This document shows positions 1-9,859 of a stretch of DNA of 64,000 bases, piece by piece; within the stretch, counting starts at the first letter, position 1; every line of letters begins with the position of its first letter. Made by a program: the position numbers and the translations under genes. Origin of the DNA: ASV31 sp965229765 (GTDB taxonomy: Bacteria > Pseudomonadota > Alphaproteobacteria > Rhodobacterales > Rhodobacteraceae); assembly GCA_965229765.1 (NCBI GenBank), contig CBDDJT010000004.1, positions 62,001 through 126,000 of the forward strand. The letters run 5' to 3'. The notes under the pieces were generated by a model. The model was not told the origin of the DNA and searched no databases. It saw only the letters and a list, made by a program, of their open reading frames with translations.

Positions 1-1
1 C

Positions 2-403
2 CTGACCCGCTTCGGGCGCACCGGGCGGGGCCTGGGACTTGGTCCCGCGACGATCACCGAAGTGGAAGACCGCAAGGGCGGCGGCATGGCCGCCGAGGCG
101 GCGTTGCTGGACCGGGCCGTGCCCTCGGGCGCGCGCCGCATCGCGCTGGACGAACGCGGGCAGGTCATGACGTCTGTGCAATTTGCCGAAACGCTGGCGG
201 GCTGGCGCGACACCGGCACCGGTGACGTCGCCTGCCTGATCGGCGGGGCGGACGGGCTGGACCCGGGCCTGCGCGACGGCGCGGATCTGGTGCTGTCCTT
301 CGGCGCGATGGTGTGGCCGCACATGCTGGCCCGCGTGATGCTGGCCGAACAGCTGTACCGCGCCGCCGCGATCCTTGCGGGCACACCCTATCACCGGGTG
401 TAG
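2..403 (+). CDS. rlmH: 23S rRNA pseudouridine-1915 N3-methyltransferase RlmH (5' end cut by window)
   Basis: The frame is open from the left edge to a TAG at 401-403, so the N-terminus lies outside the window. The visible part carries the SPOUT-family signature of RlmH: LIGGADG (SAM-binding knot), then WPHMLARVMLAEQLYRA and the terminal PYHR. RlmH methylates pseudouridine 1915 in helix 69 of 23S rRNA after 70S assembly. A GTG at 62 is in frame, but coding similarity continues upstream of it (TRFGRTGRG...), so it is not the start. It is followed 67 bp downstream by gpmI, an arrangement common in Rhodobacterales. Confidence 0.93.
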   Translation: MTRFGRTGRGLGLGPATITEVEDRKGGGMAAEAALLDRAVPSGARRIALDERGQVMTSVQFAETLAGWRDTGTGDVACLIGGADGLDPGLRDGADLVLSFGAMVWPHMLARVMLAEQLYRAAAILAGTPYHRV

Positions 404-470
404 CGCAGGTGACGGTTTCCCCCGCCGACCGGGCACGCTAGAAGCGGCAAGACCCGGCAGGAGACAGGCC

Positions 471-1994
471 ATGAGCACCCCGAAACCCGTTGTTCTGTGC
501 ATCCTTGACGGCTGGGGTCTGCGCGAGGAGACAGCCAACAACGCCCCGGCGCTGGCCGACACGCCGAATTTCGACCGGCTGATGGCGACCTGCCCCAACT
601 CCACGCTGATCACCTTCGGCCCCGACGTGGGCCTGCCCACCGGGCAGATGGGCAATTCCGAGGTCGGGCACACCAACATCGGCGCGGGGCGCGTGGTCGC
701 GATGGACCTTGGCCAGATCGACCTTGCGATCGAGGATGGAAGCTTTTTTGCCCGGCCCGAGCTTACGGCGTTCATCGAGACGCTGAAGTCCAGCGGCGGC
801 ACGGCGCAACTGATGGGCCTTGTCTCTCCGGGCGGGGTGCATTCGCACCAGTCCCATATCGTGGCGGCGGCCCGGGCCATCGCCGCCGCCGGCGTGCCGG
901 TGCAGGTACACGCGGTGACAGACGGCCGCGACGTGGCGCCGACATCCGGCGCGGGACAGGTGGCAGAGCTTGTCGCCGCCCTGCCCGAGGGCGCGCGCAT
1001 CGGGACGGTCGTGGGCCGTTACTACGCGATGGACCGTGACACGCGCTGGGAACGGGTGAAGGAAGCCGCCGACCTTGTCCTGCACGGCACCGGACGCGAT
1101 GCCGCCGGTGCCGCGCCCGCCATCCGCGCCGCCTATGACACGGGCGAGACCGACGAGTTCATCCGCGCGACGCGGATCGGGGGCTACGCCCCGCCGCGCG
1201 ACGGCGACGGCCTTCTGTTCATCAACTTCCGCGCCGACCGCGCGCGGGAAATCCTGTCGGCGCTGGCCGATCCCGTCTTCGACGCCTTCGACACGGGCCC
1301 CCGCCCCGCCTGGGCGGCCTGTCTGGGGATGGTGGAGTACTCCGACCGGCACAACGATTTCATGCAGGCGATCTTTCCCAAGCAGGACATCGTCAACACG
1401 CTGGGGTCCTGGGTGGCGCAGCATGGCCTGCGCCAGTTCCGGCTGGCCGAGACAGAGAAATACCCCCATGTCACCTTCTTTCTGAACGGCGGCAAGGAAA
1501 CCCCCGAGGTCGGCGAAGACCGGTTCATGCCGAAATCGCCCAAGGTCGCCACCTACGACCTGCAACCGGAGATGAGCGCGCCCGAGGTCAGCGACGCGTT
1601 CGTCAAGGCGATCGGCGCTGGTTACGACCTGATCGTCGTGAACTATGCCAACCCCGACATGGTCGGCCACACCGGCGATCTTTCCGCCGCGATGCGCGCC
1701 TGCGAGGCGGTTGACCAGGGCCTTGGCCGCGCGCTGGCCGCGCTGGAAAAGGCGGGCGGCGCGATGATCGTCACCGCCGACCACGGCAATTGCGAAACCA
1801 TGGTCGATCCGGTCACGGGCGGGCCGCACACGGCGCATACCACGAACCCGGTGCCGGTGATCCTTGTGGGCGGGCCGGCGGGCGCGTCGCTGGCCGATGG
1901 CGGGCGGCTGGCCGATCTTGCGCCGACGCTTCTGGAACTGATGGGCCTGCCACAGCCGCCCGAGATGACCGGGCAAAGCCTGATCCGGAAATGA
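471..1994 (+). CDS. gpmI: 2,3-bisphosphoglycerate-independent phosphoglycerate mutase
   Basis: This 507-residue protein interconverts 3- and 2-phosphoglycerate in glycolysis and gluconeogenesis using two metal ions. The N-terminal metal site (CILDGWGLR) and catalytic serine motif (GQMGNSEVGHTNIGAGR) are intact. The phosphotransferase insert includes HSHQSHI, TDGRD and RADRARE, and the C-terminal metal ligands lie in TADHGNCE and GPHTAHTTNPVP. The start at 471 follows GGAGACAGGCC. An upstream in-frame extension is not supported by family similarity. The stop overlaps the next start (ATGA), which suggests translational coupling. Confidence 0.97.
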   Translation: MSTPKPVVLCILDGWGLREETANNAPALADTPNFDRLMATCPNSTLITFGPDVGLPTGQMGNSEVGHTNIGAGRVVAMDLGQIDLAIEDGSFFARPELTAFIETLKSSGGTAQLMGLVSPGGVHSHQSHIVAAARAIAAAGVPVQVHAVTDGRDVAPTSGAGQVAELVAALPEGARIGTVVGRYYAMDRDTRWERVKEAADLVLHGTGRDAAGAAPAIRAAYDTGETDEFIRATRIGGYAPPRDGDGLLFINFRADRAREILSALADPVFDAFDTGPRPAWAACLGMVEYSDRHNDFMQAIFPKQDIVNTLGSWVAQHGLRQFRLAETEKYPHVTFFLNGGKETPEVGEDRFMPKSPKVATYDLQPEMSAPEVSDAFVKAIGAGYDLIVVNYANPDMVGHTGDLSAAMRACEAVDQGLGRALAALEKAGGAMIVTADHGNCETMVDPVTGGPHTAHTTNPVPVILVGGPAGASLADGGRLADLAPTLLELMGLPQPPEMTGQSLIRK

Positions 1995-3115
1995 TGCGGC
2001 TGGCGGCCATCCTGACGGCCGCGCTGGTCGCGGCACCGGCGCTGGGGCAAAGCGACCCGGCGTTCCTGGCCCGCAGTGCCGCCAACGACCTGGAACGCGC
2101 GCAGATCGCGCTTCAGGACGCCGAGGGCGCGCGCGACCGCGTCGCCGCGCTGACGCAGGTGATCCGCGCCTACGAAGAGGGGCTTCAGGCCCTGCGCGAG
2201 GGTCTGCGCCGCGCCCGCATCCGGGAAACCGCCATCCAGCAGCGATTCGACGCCGAAAGCGGGCGCCTGTCGCAGCTTCTTGGCGTGTTGCAGGCGATCC
2301 AGGCGACACGGGGCCCGGCGCTGCTGTTGCATCCCTCGGGGCCGGTGGACACCGCCCGCGCCGGGATGGTCCTGGCAGAAGTGACGCCTGCCCTGCGGGC
2401 CGAGGCCGAAACGCTGCGCGCCACGCTGGAAGAGGTCGCGGTTCTGCGGGGGTTGCAGGAAAACGCGCTGGGCTCGCTGGAAACCGGGCTGGCGGGTGTG
2501 CAGCGCGCGCGGACCGAACTGGCGCTGGCGATCTCGGACCGGCGTGACCTGCCGCTGCGGTTCCTGTCCGACCCGGAGGCGCTGCGCGAGCTGATCCAGT
2601 CGGCCGAAACGCTTGAAGGCTTCGCCAGCGGGCTGGCCGCGCTGGCGCCCGAAGACGACGGGCCGCTGCTGCCCATGTTCTCGGACGCACGCGGGAAACT
2701 GCCTTTGCCGGTGGCCGGGCGCGTGCTTCGCCTCTTTGGCGAGACCGACGCGGCGGGCATCGCGCGGCCCGGTCTGGTGATCGCCACTGCGCCGCGCGCG
2801 CTGGTCACCGCGCCCTGGCCCGCGACGATCCGCTACCGTGGCCCGCTGCTGGACTACGGAAACGTGATGATCCTTGAGCCGGGAAGCGGCTATCTGTTGG
2901 TTCTGGCCGGGCTGGCAGAGGTGTATGGCGCGGATGGCGAGGTTCTGTCAGCCGGCACGCCGGTAGGGCTGATGGGCGGGACCCCGCCCGATGCAACCTC
3001 GTTTCTGGCCGCGTCGGGAACTGGGACTGGCACTGCGTTGCCGGAAACGCTTTATATGGAACTGAGAGAGGGCGGCGCGCCCGTGGACCCGGCGCCGTGG
3101 TTCACCACCGAGTAG
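1991..3115 (+). CDS. envC: Murein hydrolase activator EnvC-like, M23/LytM-domain protein
   Basis: A signal peptide (about residues 1-20, LTAALVAAPALGQ) precedes a long coiled coil (about 25-250) and a C-terminal LytM-like domain (about 265-370) with VAGRVLRLFGE, GLVIATAPRALV, LDYGNVMILEPG and GTPVGLMGG. The zinc ligands of active M23 peptidases are not evident, as expected for EnvC, which activates amidases at the septum rather than cutting peptidoglycan. The gene begins at an ATG overlapping the gpmI stop; a second ATG follows at 1994. It lies 13 bp before ctpA. The family call is firm, but the exact partner amidase is not visible here. Confidence 0.88.
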   Translation: MMRLAAILTAALVAAPALGQSDPAFLARSAANDLERAQIALQDAEGARDRVAALTQVIRAYEEGLQALREGLRRARIRETAIQQRFDAESGRLSQLLGVLQAIQATRGPALLLHPSGPVDTARAGMVLAEVTPALRAEAETLRATLEEVAVLRGLQENALGSLETGLAGVQRARTELALAISDRRDLPLRFLSDPEALRELIQSAETLEGFASGLAALAPEDDGPLLPMFSDARGKLPLPVAGRVLRLFGETDAAGIARPGLVIATAPRALVTAPWPATIRYRGPLLDYGNVMILEPGSGYLLVLAGLAEVYGADGEVLSAGTPVGLMGGTPPDATSFLAASGTGTGTALPETLYMELREGGAPVDPAPWFTTE

Positions 3116-3128
3116 GAAAGAGGACGCA

Positions 3129-4463
3129 ATGAAAAAGTTCATCATGGCCGCTGTCGGGGGCACCCTTGTCGGCGTCATAGCGACCACGCAGGTGGCCGGA
3201 CCGCTGATCGCACAGGAAAACCGCCGCAGCGCCAGTGTCTACGAACAGCTTGACCTGTTCGGTGACATCTTCGAACGCATCCGCGCCCAGTACGTGGAAG
3301 AGGTGGACGAGGCCGACCTGATCGAGGCCGCCATCGACGGAATGCTGACCTCGCTCGACCCGCATTCGAGCTATCTTTCGCCCGACGACGCCGCCGACAT
3401 GCGTGTGCGCACCCGTGGCGAGTTCGGCGGGCTGGGGATAGAGGTGACGCAGGAAGAGGGCTTCGTGAAGGTGGTGTCGCCCATCGACGACACCCCGGCC
3501 GACGCCGCCGGGATCGAGGCAGGCGATTTCATCACCCATGTCGACGGCGATTCCGTGCTGGGCCTGACACTGGACGAGGCGGTTGACCTGATGCGGGGCC
3601 CGGTGGGCAGCGAGATCATCATCACCGTGGTCCGCGAAGGCATCGACGAACCCTTCGACGTTACCATCATCCGGGACACCATCAAGCTGACCGCGGTCCG
3701 CACCCGAAGCCAGGGCGATACCGTGGTGCTGCGCGTGACCACCTTCAACGACCAGACCTACCCCAACCTCGAAGAGGGCCTGCGCGAGGCGGTCGAGGAA
3801 CTGGGCGGCATGGAAAACGTCAACGGCATCGTCCTTGACCTGCGCAACAACCCCGGCGGCCTGCTGACGCAGGCGATCAAGGTGTCCGATGCCTTCCTCG
3901 ACGCCGGAGAGATCGTGTCGACCCGCGGCCGCGACCCGCAGGACGGCGAGCGCTACAACGCCACCCCCGGCGATCTTGCCATGGGCAAGCCGCTGGTCGT
4001 GCTTATCAACGGCGGCTCTGCCTCGGCGTCGGAAATCGTGGCCGGTGCGCTTCAGGATCACCGCCGCGCCATCGTCATCGGCACCAAGAGCTTCGGCAAG
4101 GGATCGGTGCAGACGGTGATGCCGTTGCGCGGTGACGGCGCGATGCGCCTGACCACGGCGCGCTACTACACGCCGTCGGGCCGCTCGATCCAGGCGCTGG
4201 GCGTGTCGCCCGACATCGTCGTGGCGCAGCCCCCGACACGTCCCGAAGAGCAAGAGGACGAGGGCACCACCCGCTCGCGCGGCGAGGCCGACCTGCGTGG
4301 CAGCCTCGACAACGACAGCCTGACCGAGGACGAGCGCCGCCAGATCGAGGCAGAGCGCGCCAAGGCCGAGGAAGCCGCGCGCCTGCGCGACGAGGATTAC
4401 CAGCTGGCCTATGCCATCGACATCCTCAAGGGGCTGTCGGCGCTGGGCCCGAACGCGAAGTGA
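3129..4463 (+). CDS. ctpA: Carboxyl-terminal processing serine protease, S41 family
   Basis: This 444-residue periplasmic protease has an N-terminal signal or anchor (residues 1-25), a PDZ domain (about 85-170, GGLGIEV...VSPIDDTPADAAG) and an S41 catalytic domain. The nucleophilic serine lies in NGGSASASEIVAGALQDH and the general-base lysine in GTKSFGKGSVQT. The C-terminal 80 residues are charged and probably disordered or helical. The start is preceded by AGGAAAGAGGACGCA. CtpA-type proteases trim or degrade envelope proteins including peptidoglycan hydrolases, which fits its place after envC. Confidence 0.95.
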   Translation: MKKFIMAAVGGTLVGVIATTQVAGPLIAQENRRSASVYEQLDLFGDIFERIRAQYVEEVDEADLIEAAIDGMLTSLDPHSSYLSPDDAADMRVRTRGEFGGLGIEVTQEEGFVKVVSPIDDTPADAAGIEAGDFITHVDGDSVLGLTLDEAVDLMRGPVGSEIIITVVREGIDEPFDVTIIRDTIKLTAVRTRSQGDTVVLRVTTFNDQTYPNLEEGLREAVEELGGMENVNGIVLDLRNNPGGLLTQAIKVSDAFLDAGEIVSTRGRDPQDGERYNATPGDLAMGKPLVVLINGGSASASEIVAGALQDHRRAIVIGTKSFGKGSVQTVMPLRGDGAMRLTTARYYTPSGRSIQALGVSPDIVVAQPPTRPEEQEDEGTTRSRGEADLRGSLDNDSLTEDERRQIEAERAKAEEAARLRDEDYQLAYAIDILKGLSALGPNAK

Positions 4464-4512
4464 TGGCGCGGGGCGGGCCCCGTGCCCGCCCTGCCCCGAC
4501 GGTCCCGCCCCG

Positions 4513-4995
4513 ATGACCCCCGACGAAATCGCGAAGCTGCCCTACCGGCCCTGCGTCGGCATCGTCCTTGCCAACCGCGAGGGCCGGATCTTTGCCGGAC
4601 AGCGGCTGGACAGCGAGGTGGCCGCCTGGCAGATGCCGCAGGGCGGCATCGACCCCGGCGAGGATCCCCGCGACGCCGCCCTGCGCGAGTTGTGGGAGGA
4701 AACCGGCGTGACGCCCGAGCTTGTGTCTGTCGAGGCCGAAACCGCCGGCCTTGTGCGCTATGACCTGCCGCCGCACCTGCTGGGGCGGGTCTGGAAGGGC
4801 CGGTTCCGCGGGCAGGAGCAGCGCTGGTTCCTGATGCGGTTCAAGGGCGCCGACAACCAGATCGTGATAGAGACCGAACACCCCGAGTTCTCGGAATGGA
4901 CCTGGATCGACCCGCGCGACCTGGTGGAGAAGATCGTCCCCTTCAAGCGCGACGTCTACGCCCAGGTGATCGCCGAGTTCGCCGACCGGCTGTAG
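4513..4995 (+). CDS. rppH: RNA 5'-pyrophosphohydrolase (Nudix)
   Basis: A 160-residue Nudix hydrolase with the complete Nudix box GGIDPGEDPRDAALRELWEE at about residues 38-59. Further RppH features are PYRPCVGIVLANREGRIFAGQR at the N-terminus, the substrate-side WQMPQGG and the C-terminal HPEFSEWTWIDPRDLVE. It removes pyrophosphate from triphosphorylated RNA 5' ends, committing them to decay. The ATG at 4513 was chosen because the family begins just before PYRPCVG; no strong Shine-Dalgarno is visible there. It is the last gene of the rlmH operon. Confidence 0.94.
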   Translation: MTPDEIAKLPYRPCVGIVLANREGRIFAGQRLDSEVAAWQMPQGGIDPGEDPRDAALRELWEETGVTPELVSVEAETAGLVRYDLPPHLLGRVWKGRFRGQEQRWFLMRFKGADNQIVIETEHPEFSEWTWIDPRDLVEKIVPFKRDVYAQVIAEFADRL

Positions 4996-5278
4996 CGCAG
5001 GGGTTGCGCCGCGCGATGCGCGTCGCCCGGGGGCGCGCGGGCTGGCGCCCGCGCGCGGGGGTCTTGCGGCGCGGGCGGGCATCGACCCGGCGTCGGAGAC
5101 GGCCGGAGAGCCCTGCGCCGTGAGTATTTTTGAACAGAAGAAGCCGGGGGCGGGCGCGAGGGGGCGGGCCCGTGCGCGCTTGCGCGGAGCGGGGCCGGGA
5201 AGACGACCTGGGCATTGACACGGGCGCGCAACGGGGCAGAGTCTGTCAGGAACATTTCATGAACACCCGAGTCGCACC
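4996..5278. other. Intergenic GC-rich gap with one dispersed-repeat copy
   Basis: Between rppH and the dnaE2 remnant there is no supported gene. The stretch is highly GC-rich and low in complexity, and holds one copy of the 22-nt dispersed repeat at 5122-5143. No promoter could be assigned with confidence. Confidence 0.6.
5122..5143 (+). repeat. 22-nt dispersed intergenic repeat, copy 1
   Basis: The unit begins GAGTATTT and ends GAACAGAAGAAG. Further copies are at 8301-8322, 8344-8365 (inverted), 23800-23821 (inverted) and 55964-55985 (inverted). All lie outside or at the ends of genes. Confidence 0.8.
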
Positions 5279-8265
5279 GTGAGCTTTGCCGAGCTTGACG
5301 CCCTGTCCAACTTTACCTTCCTCACCGGGGGCTCGCACCCCGAGGAGTTGATGGCGCGCGCCGCCGAACTGGGGATCGGGGCGATCGCGGTGGCGGACGT
5401 CAATTCGGTGGCCGGGATCGTGCGGGCGCATGTGGCCGCCCGCGAGATCGCGCGCGAGGTGGCCGCGCGGCAGGACGCCCTGGCCGACCCGATCGGCCCG
5501 CCGCGTCCGGCGCATATTCCGCCCGCGCCCTCGGCGCCGATCTGGACCGTGCCGCGGCTGATCCCGGCGGCGCGGGTGGTGACGCGCGACGGCATCACCT
5601 GCGCCGCGCTGCCGCGCGACCGCGCCGCCTGGGGGCGGCTGAGCCGGCTGCTGTCGCTGGGCCGGCTGCGGGCCGGGAAGGGCGATTGCGACCTGGGGCT
5701 GGACGATCTGCTGGACTGGGGCGAGGGGATCGAGATGATCCTGCATCCACCCGCCGCCGGCGCGCGCGACTGGCAGGCACAGGCGGCGCGGCTGGTGGCG
5801 CGCTTTCCCGGGCAGGTGCACCTGCGGATGGCGCCGCGCTATGACGGGCAGGACGCGGCGCGCCTTGGCCGGCTTTCGCGGCTGGCCGGCGCGCTGGGGG
5901 TGCCCACGGCCGCCAGCGCCGCGCCGGTGATGCACCACGGCGCGCGGCGGCGGCTGGTCGACGTGCTGACCGCGATCCGCACCGGCACCCGGGTCGACGA
6001 CCTGGGCCCGCGCCGCGCTGGCCAATGGCGAGGAACGGCTGCGGTCCGAGGCCGAGATGCGGCGGCTGTTCGCCGGATACGAGGACGCGGTGGCGCGCAC
6101 GGGCGAGATCGCCGCGCGCTGCAGCTTCTCGCTGGACCAGCTGCGCTATGAATACCCGTCCGAGATCGCCGGTGGCGAGGCGCCCGGCGACCGGCTGCGC
6201 CGCCTGGCCGAGGAGGGGCTGGCCTGGCGCTATCCCGGCGGCGCGCCGGACAAGGTGCGCGCGATGATGGCGCATGAGCTGCGCCTGATCGGCAAACTTG
6301 GCTACGAGCCCTATTTCCTGACCGTGCGCGACGTGGTGGCCTTTGCCCGGTCGCGCGGGATCCTGTGCCAGGGCCGGGGATCGGCGGCGAATTCGGTGGT
6401 CTGCTATTGCCTTGGCGTCACCAGCGTCAGCCCCGAGATCGGCACGATGGTCTTCGAGCGCTTCGTCTCCGAGGCCCGCAACGAGCCGCCCGACATCGAC
6501 GTGGATTTCGAGCACGAGCGGCGCGAAGAGGTGATCCAGCACATCTACCAGCGTTATGGCCGGCACCGCGCCGGCCTGTGCGCCACGGTCATCCACTATC
6601 GCGGCAAGCGCGCGATCCGCGAGGTGGGCCGCGCCATGGGCCTGACCGACGACACCATCGGCGCGCTGTCATCCCAGCTTTGGGGGTTCTTTTCCACGGC
6701 CGGGCTGGAGGATCACCGCATGCGCGAGATCGGGCTGAACCCCGAGGACCGCCGCCTGCGCCAGACCATGGCGCTTATCCACGAGGTCATCGGCTTTCCC
6801 CGCCACCTGTCGCAGCATGTGGGCGGCTTCGTCATCACCGAGGGGCGGCTGGACGAACTGTGCCCGGTGGAGAACGCCACGATGGAGGACCGCACCGTCA
6901 TCCCCTGGGACAAGGACGATATCGACGCGCTGGGGATCCTGAAGGTCGACGTGCTGGCCCTGGGGATGCTGTCCTGCATCCGCAAGGCCTTCGACCTGAT
7001 CGCGCGGCACCACCGGACCGACTATACGCTCGCCACCCTGCCGCCAGAGGATCCGGCGGTCTACGACATGCTGTGCAAGGCCGACTCCTTGGGCGTCTTC
7101 CAGGTGGAAAGCCGGGCGCAGATGAACTTTCTGCCCCGGATGCGGCCGCGCACCTTCTACGACCTGGTGATCGAGGTCGCCATCATCCGCCCCGGCCCGA
7201 TCCAGGGCGACATGGTCCATCCCTACCTGCGGCGGCGCAACGGCGAGGAAGAGGTGTCCTTCCCCTCGGACGCGCTGGGGCGGGTGCTGGGCAAGACGCT
7301 GGGCGTGCCACTGTTCCAGGAGCAGGCGATGCAGATCGCCATCACCGGCGCGGGCTTCACCGCCGAAGAGGCCGACCGCCTGCGCCGGTCGCTGGCCACC
7401 TTCAAGAAGCACGGCAACGTCAGCGAGTTCCGCGCGCGCTTCCTGCGGGGGATGGCGGCGAACGGATACGACCGGGATTTCGCCGAGCGCTGCTTTTCCC
7501 AGATCGAGGGGTTCGGCAGCTACGGCTTTCCCGAAAGCCACGCCGCCAGCTTCGCGCTGCTCGTTTATGCCTCGGCATGGCTGAAACGCCACCACCCCGG
7601 CATCTTCGCCTGCGCGCTGCTGAACGCGCAGCCGATGGGCTTCTACGCGCCGGCGCAGATCGTGCGCGACGCGCGCGAACACGGGGTGACGGTGCGTCCG
7701 GTCTGCATCAACGCCAGCTACTGGGACAACGTGATGGAACCCGACGGGCAGGGCGGGCTGGCGCTTCGGCTGGGGTTTCCGCCAGATCAAGGCCCTGTCC
7801 GAGGACGAGGCGCAGTGGATCGCCGCGGCCCGCGGCAACGGCTACCTGTCGGTCGAGGACGTGTGGCGCCGCGCGGGCCTTGCGCCGCGCAGCCTGCGCG
7901 CGCTGGCCGAGGCCGACGCCTTCGCCGCGCTGGGGCTGACGCGGCGCGACGCGCTCTGGGCGGCCAAGGCGCTTGTCCCCGGCACGGCGCTGCCGCTCTT
8001 CGCCGGGGACATGGATGGCGAGGGGATCTCGGAACCCGCCGTCACCCTGCCGGCGATGACCCTCGGCGAAGAGGTGGTCGAGGATTACGTCGCCCTGCGC
8101 CTGACCCTTCGGGCCCATCCCATGGCGCTGCTCAGGGACCGGCTGACGCCGCCGCGGGGCGCGCCCGCCGCACCCAACCCGGAGACACCGGGCCGCGCCC
8201 GCGCCGCCCATGCGGGCGCGCAGGCCACCCGCGCCCATCCGCGCGCCGTGCGGCATTTCACCTGA
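5279..8265 (+). pseudogene. dnaE2: Error-prone DNA polymerase DnaE2, frameshifted and C-terminally truncated
   Basis: Three consecutive frames together match DnaE2. The N-terminal PHP part runs from a GTG at 5279 (FAELDALSNFTFLTGGSHPEEL). The frame shifts near 6007-6009, where one extra C breaks ...VDDLG/RAALANGEERLRSEAEM. The polymerase core continues (YEPYFLTVRDVV, GRGSAANSVVCY, PPDIDVDFEHERR, IEGFGSYGFPESHAASFA). A second extra C at about 7779-7780 breaks ...LRLGF/RQIKALSEDEAQW. The third frame ends at 8265 soon after RAHPMALLRDRLTP, so the usual C-terminal OB-fold region is gone. DnaE2 normally performs damage-induced mutagenic synthesis with ImuA/ImuB, and neither is next to it here. The truncation argues for real decay even if the indels are sequence errors. 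Confidence 0.9.
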
Positions 8266-8300
8266 CCCCGGAGCCATCACGGGGCGGCGGGCGGCGGCAT

Positions 8301-8365
8301 GAGTATTTTCAAACAGAAGAAGCCGGAAAGCGCGCGCCTTGCCCTTCTTCTGTTCGGAAATACTC
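8301..8365. repeat. Inverted pair of the 22-nt dispersed repeat (copies 2 and 3)
   Basis: The forward unit at 8301-8322 and the inverted unit at 8344-8365 face each other across a 21-nt GC-rich spacer, and could form a 22-bp stem with about three mismatches. The pair lies between the dnaE2 remnant and the 3' end of the convergent mltB-like gene. It could act as a bidirectional terminator or a REP/BIME-like element. Confidence 0.75.
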
Positions 8366-8421
8366 CGGGGGGGCACCGCCGCAGGCGGGGCGGGGGGCAG
8401 CGCCCCCCATCGCCGGTGCCA

Positions 8422-9774
8422 TCAGCGCAACCGGTTCAGAACCTGAAGCGAGGCATAGCCATCGGGGACCATCCCCACCCGGCCCTGGAACGCCTTGATC
8501 GCGGCGATGGTGTTGGGTCCGATGATGCCGTCCACCCCATAGGTCTTGAAGCCCGCCGCGTTCAGCCTTTCCTGAAGTTCCTGCCGCTCGGCAAAGCGCA
8601 GCGGACGGTCGCCGCGCGGCCAGTCGGCGCGGATCGGCGGCCCGCCCGCGATCCGGTCGGCCAGATGGCCCACGCCGATCACGTAGGCGTCGGCGGGATT
8701 GTAGCGCTCGATCACGTGGAAATTGTCGAAGATCATGAAGGCCGCGCCGCGTGCACCCGCGGGCAGGAGGATCGACGCGCGTCCGTGGTCGGGCACCGGC
8801 TTGCCCGCCATGTCCCGCACCCCGGCCCGCGTCCAGAAGCCCACGGGTTTCTTCACCCGTTCCCCCGACAGGGCATAGTCGAAGCCCTCGGGCAAGCGCA
8901 CCTCGACCCCCCACGGCTGGCCCGTCGTCCAGCCGAAATGCTTCAGGTAAGCGGCGGTGGAGGCCAGCGCATCCGTTGGATTGTCGGCCCAGATGTCGCG
9001 CCGCCCGTCGCCGTTGAAATCCTGCGCATGGGCCAGGTACGAGGTGGGCATGAACTGGGTGTGCCCCATCGCGCCGGCCCAGCTGCCGGTCATGTCGGCG
9101 GGCGCCACGTCGCCGGCCTGAAGGATCTTCAGCGCCGCGATCAGTTCCGCCTCGAAGAAGTCGGCGCGGCGCCCGTCATAGGCCAGCGTGGCCAGCGCAC
9201 CGACGATCCGGGTCTTGCCGCGAAACGTGCCATAGGCGCTTTCCAGTCCCCAGATCGCGGCGACGACTTCCTTTTCCACGCCATAGCGTGCCTCGATCGC
9301 AGCCAGGGTGCGCGACCAGTCCTGCGCCGCCTCGCGGCCGTTCCTGACCCGCGTCGGCGACACGGCACTGTCGAGGTAGTCCCAGATCGCCTTGGTGAAC
9401 TCGGCCTGGTTACGGTCGCGCTGGATGACATCCGCGTCATAGCGCACCCCGGCGAAGGCGCGATCCAGCGTGGCCTCGGTTATCCCGGCGGCGCGGGCGC
9501 GGGGGCGAAATGACTCGATCCACCGGCGAAAGCCAAGGTTCCCCGGGGCGGGGGCGGCGGCGCCGGTCACGTCGAGGCTCGCCGGGCGGACAAGCGGGCG
9601 CAGCGACGCGGTGACGGCCAGCGCCGAAGGCGGGCGCACCGGCGAGCGGGCCACGTCCGCCGTTCCGGGCCGCGGCAGCGGGACCAGAGACGTCTCGACC
9701 GCGCCGGCCGCGCCGGGGACGGGCGCCATGCCGACAAGCCAGACCGAAAGGACAAGGACCAGTGTCCGCAACAC
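8422..9774 (-). CDS. Lytic murein transglycosylase, MltB family (GH103) with peptidoglycan-binding domain
   Basis: A 450-residue secreted protein. After a signal peptide (about 1-25) and a Pro/Ala-rich linker comes an SLT_2/GH103 catalytic domain (about 80-370). It contains the catalytic glutamate in IWGLESAYGTFRG, followed by GSWAGAMGHTQFMPTSY and DFNGDGRRDIW. A C-terminal PG_binding_1 domain follows (about 385-450, LQERLNAAGF...VDGIIGPNTIAAIKAFQ). It cleaves peptidoglycan glycan strands to give anhydromuropeptides. It runs leftward downstream of rnr, separated by about 85 bp, and its 3' end faces the inverted repeat pair. Confidence 0.93.
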   Translation of the reverse strand: MLRTLVLVLSVWLVGMAPVPGAAGAVETSLVPLPRPGTADVARSPVRPPSALAVTASLRPLVRPASLDVTGAAAPAPGNLGFRRWIESFRPRARAAGITEATLDRAFAGVRYDADVIQRDRNQAEFTKAIWDYLDSAVSPTRVRNGREAAQDWSRTLAAIEARYGVEKEVVAAIWGLESAYGTFRGKTRIVGALATLAYDGRRADFFEAELIAALKILQAGDVAPADMTGSWAGAMGHTQFMPTSYLAHAQDFNGDGRRDIWADNPTDALASTAAYLKHFGWTTGQPWGVEVRLPEGFDYALSGERVKKPVGFWTRAGVRDMAGKPVPDHGRASILLPAGARGAAFMIFDNFHVIERYNPADAYVIGVGHLADRIAGGPPIRADWPRGDRPLRFAERQELQERLNAAGFKTYGVDGIIGPNTIAAIKAFQGRVGMVPDGYASLQVLNRLR

Positions 9775-9859
9775 ATCACCTGCTTGTTTCGGAGTTGGAC
9801 CATACTACCGCGATCGTTTCCAAATCGGAAGCAAAGCACCGGATACCGGCAATCTGTCG

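Noticed and set aside
438..2690. Long minus-strand frame of 750 codons opposite gpmI and envC
   Set aside because: Arg/Pro/His-rich product with no motifs, fully antisense to well-conserved genes. A GC-codon shadow.
5279..8265. Programmed +1 frameshifting in dnaE2
   Set aside because: Neither site has a slippery sequence with a stimulatory element, and the C-terminus is missing as well. Decay or sequence error is simpler.
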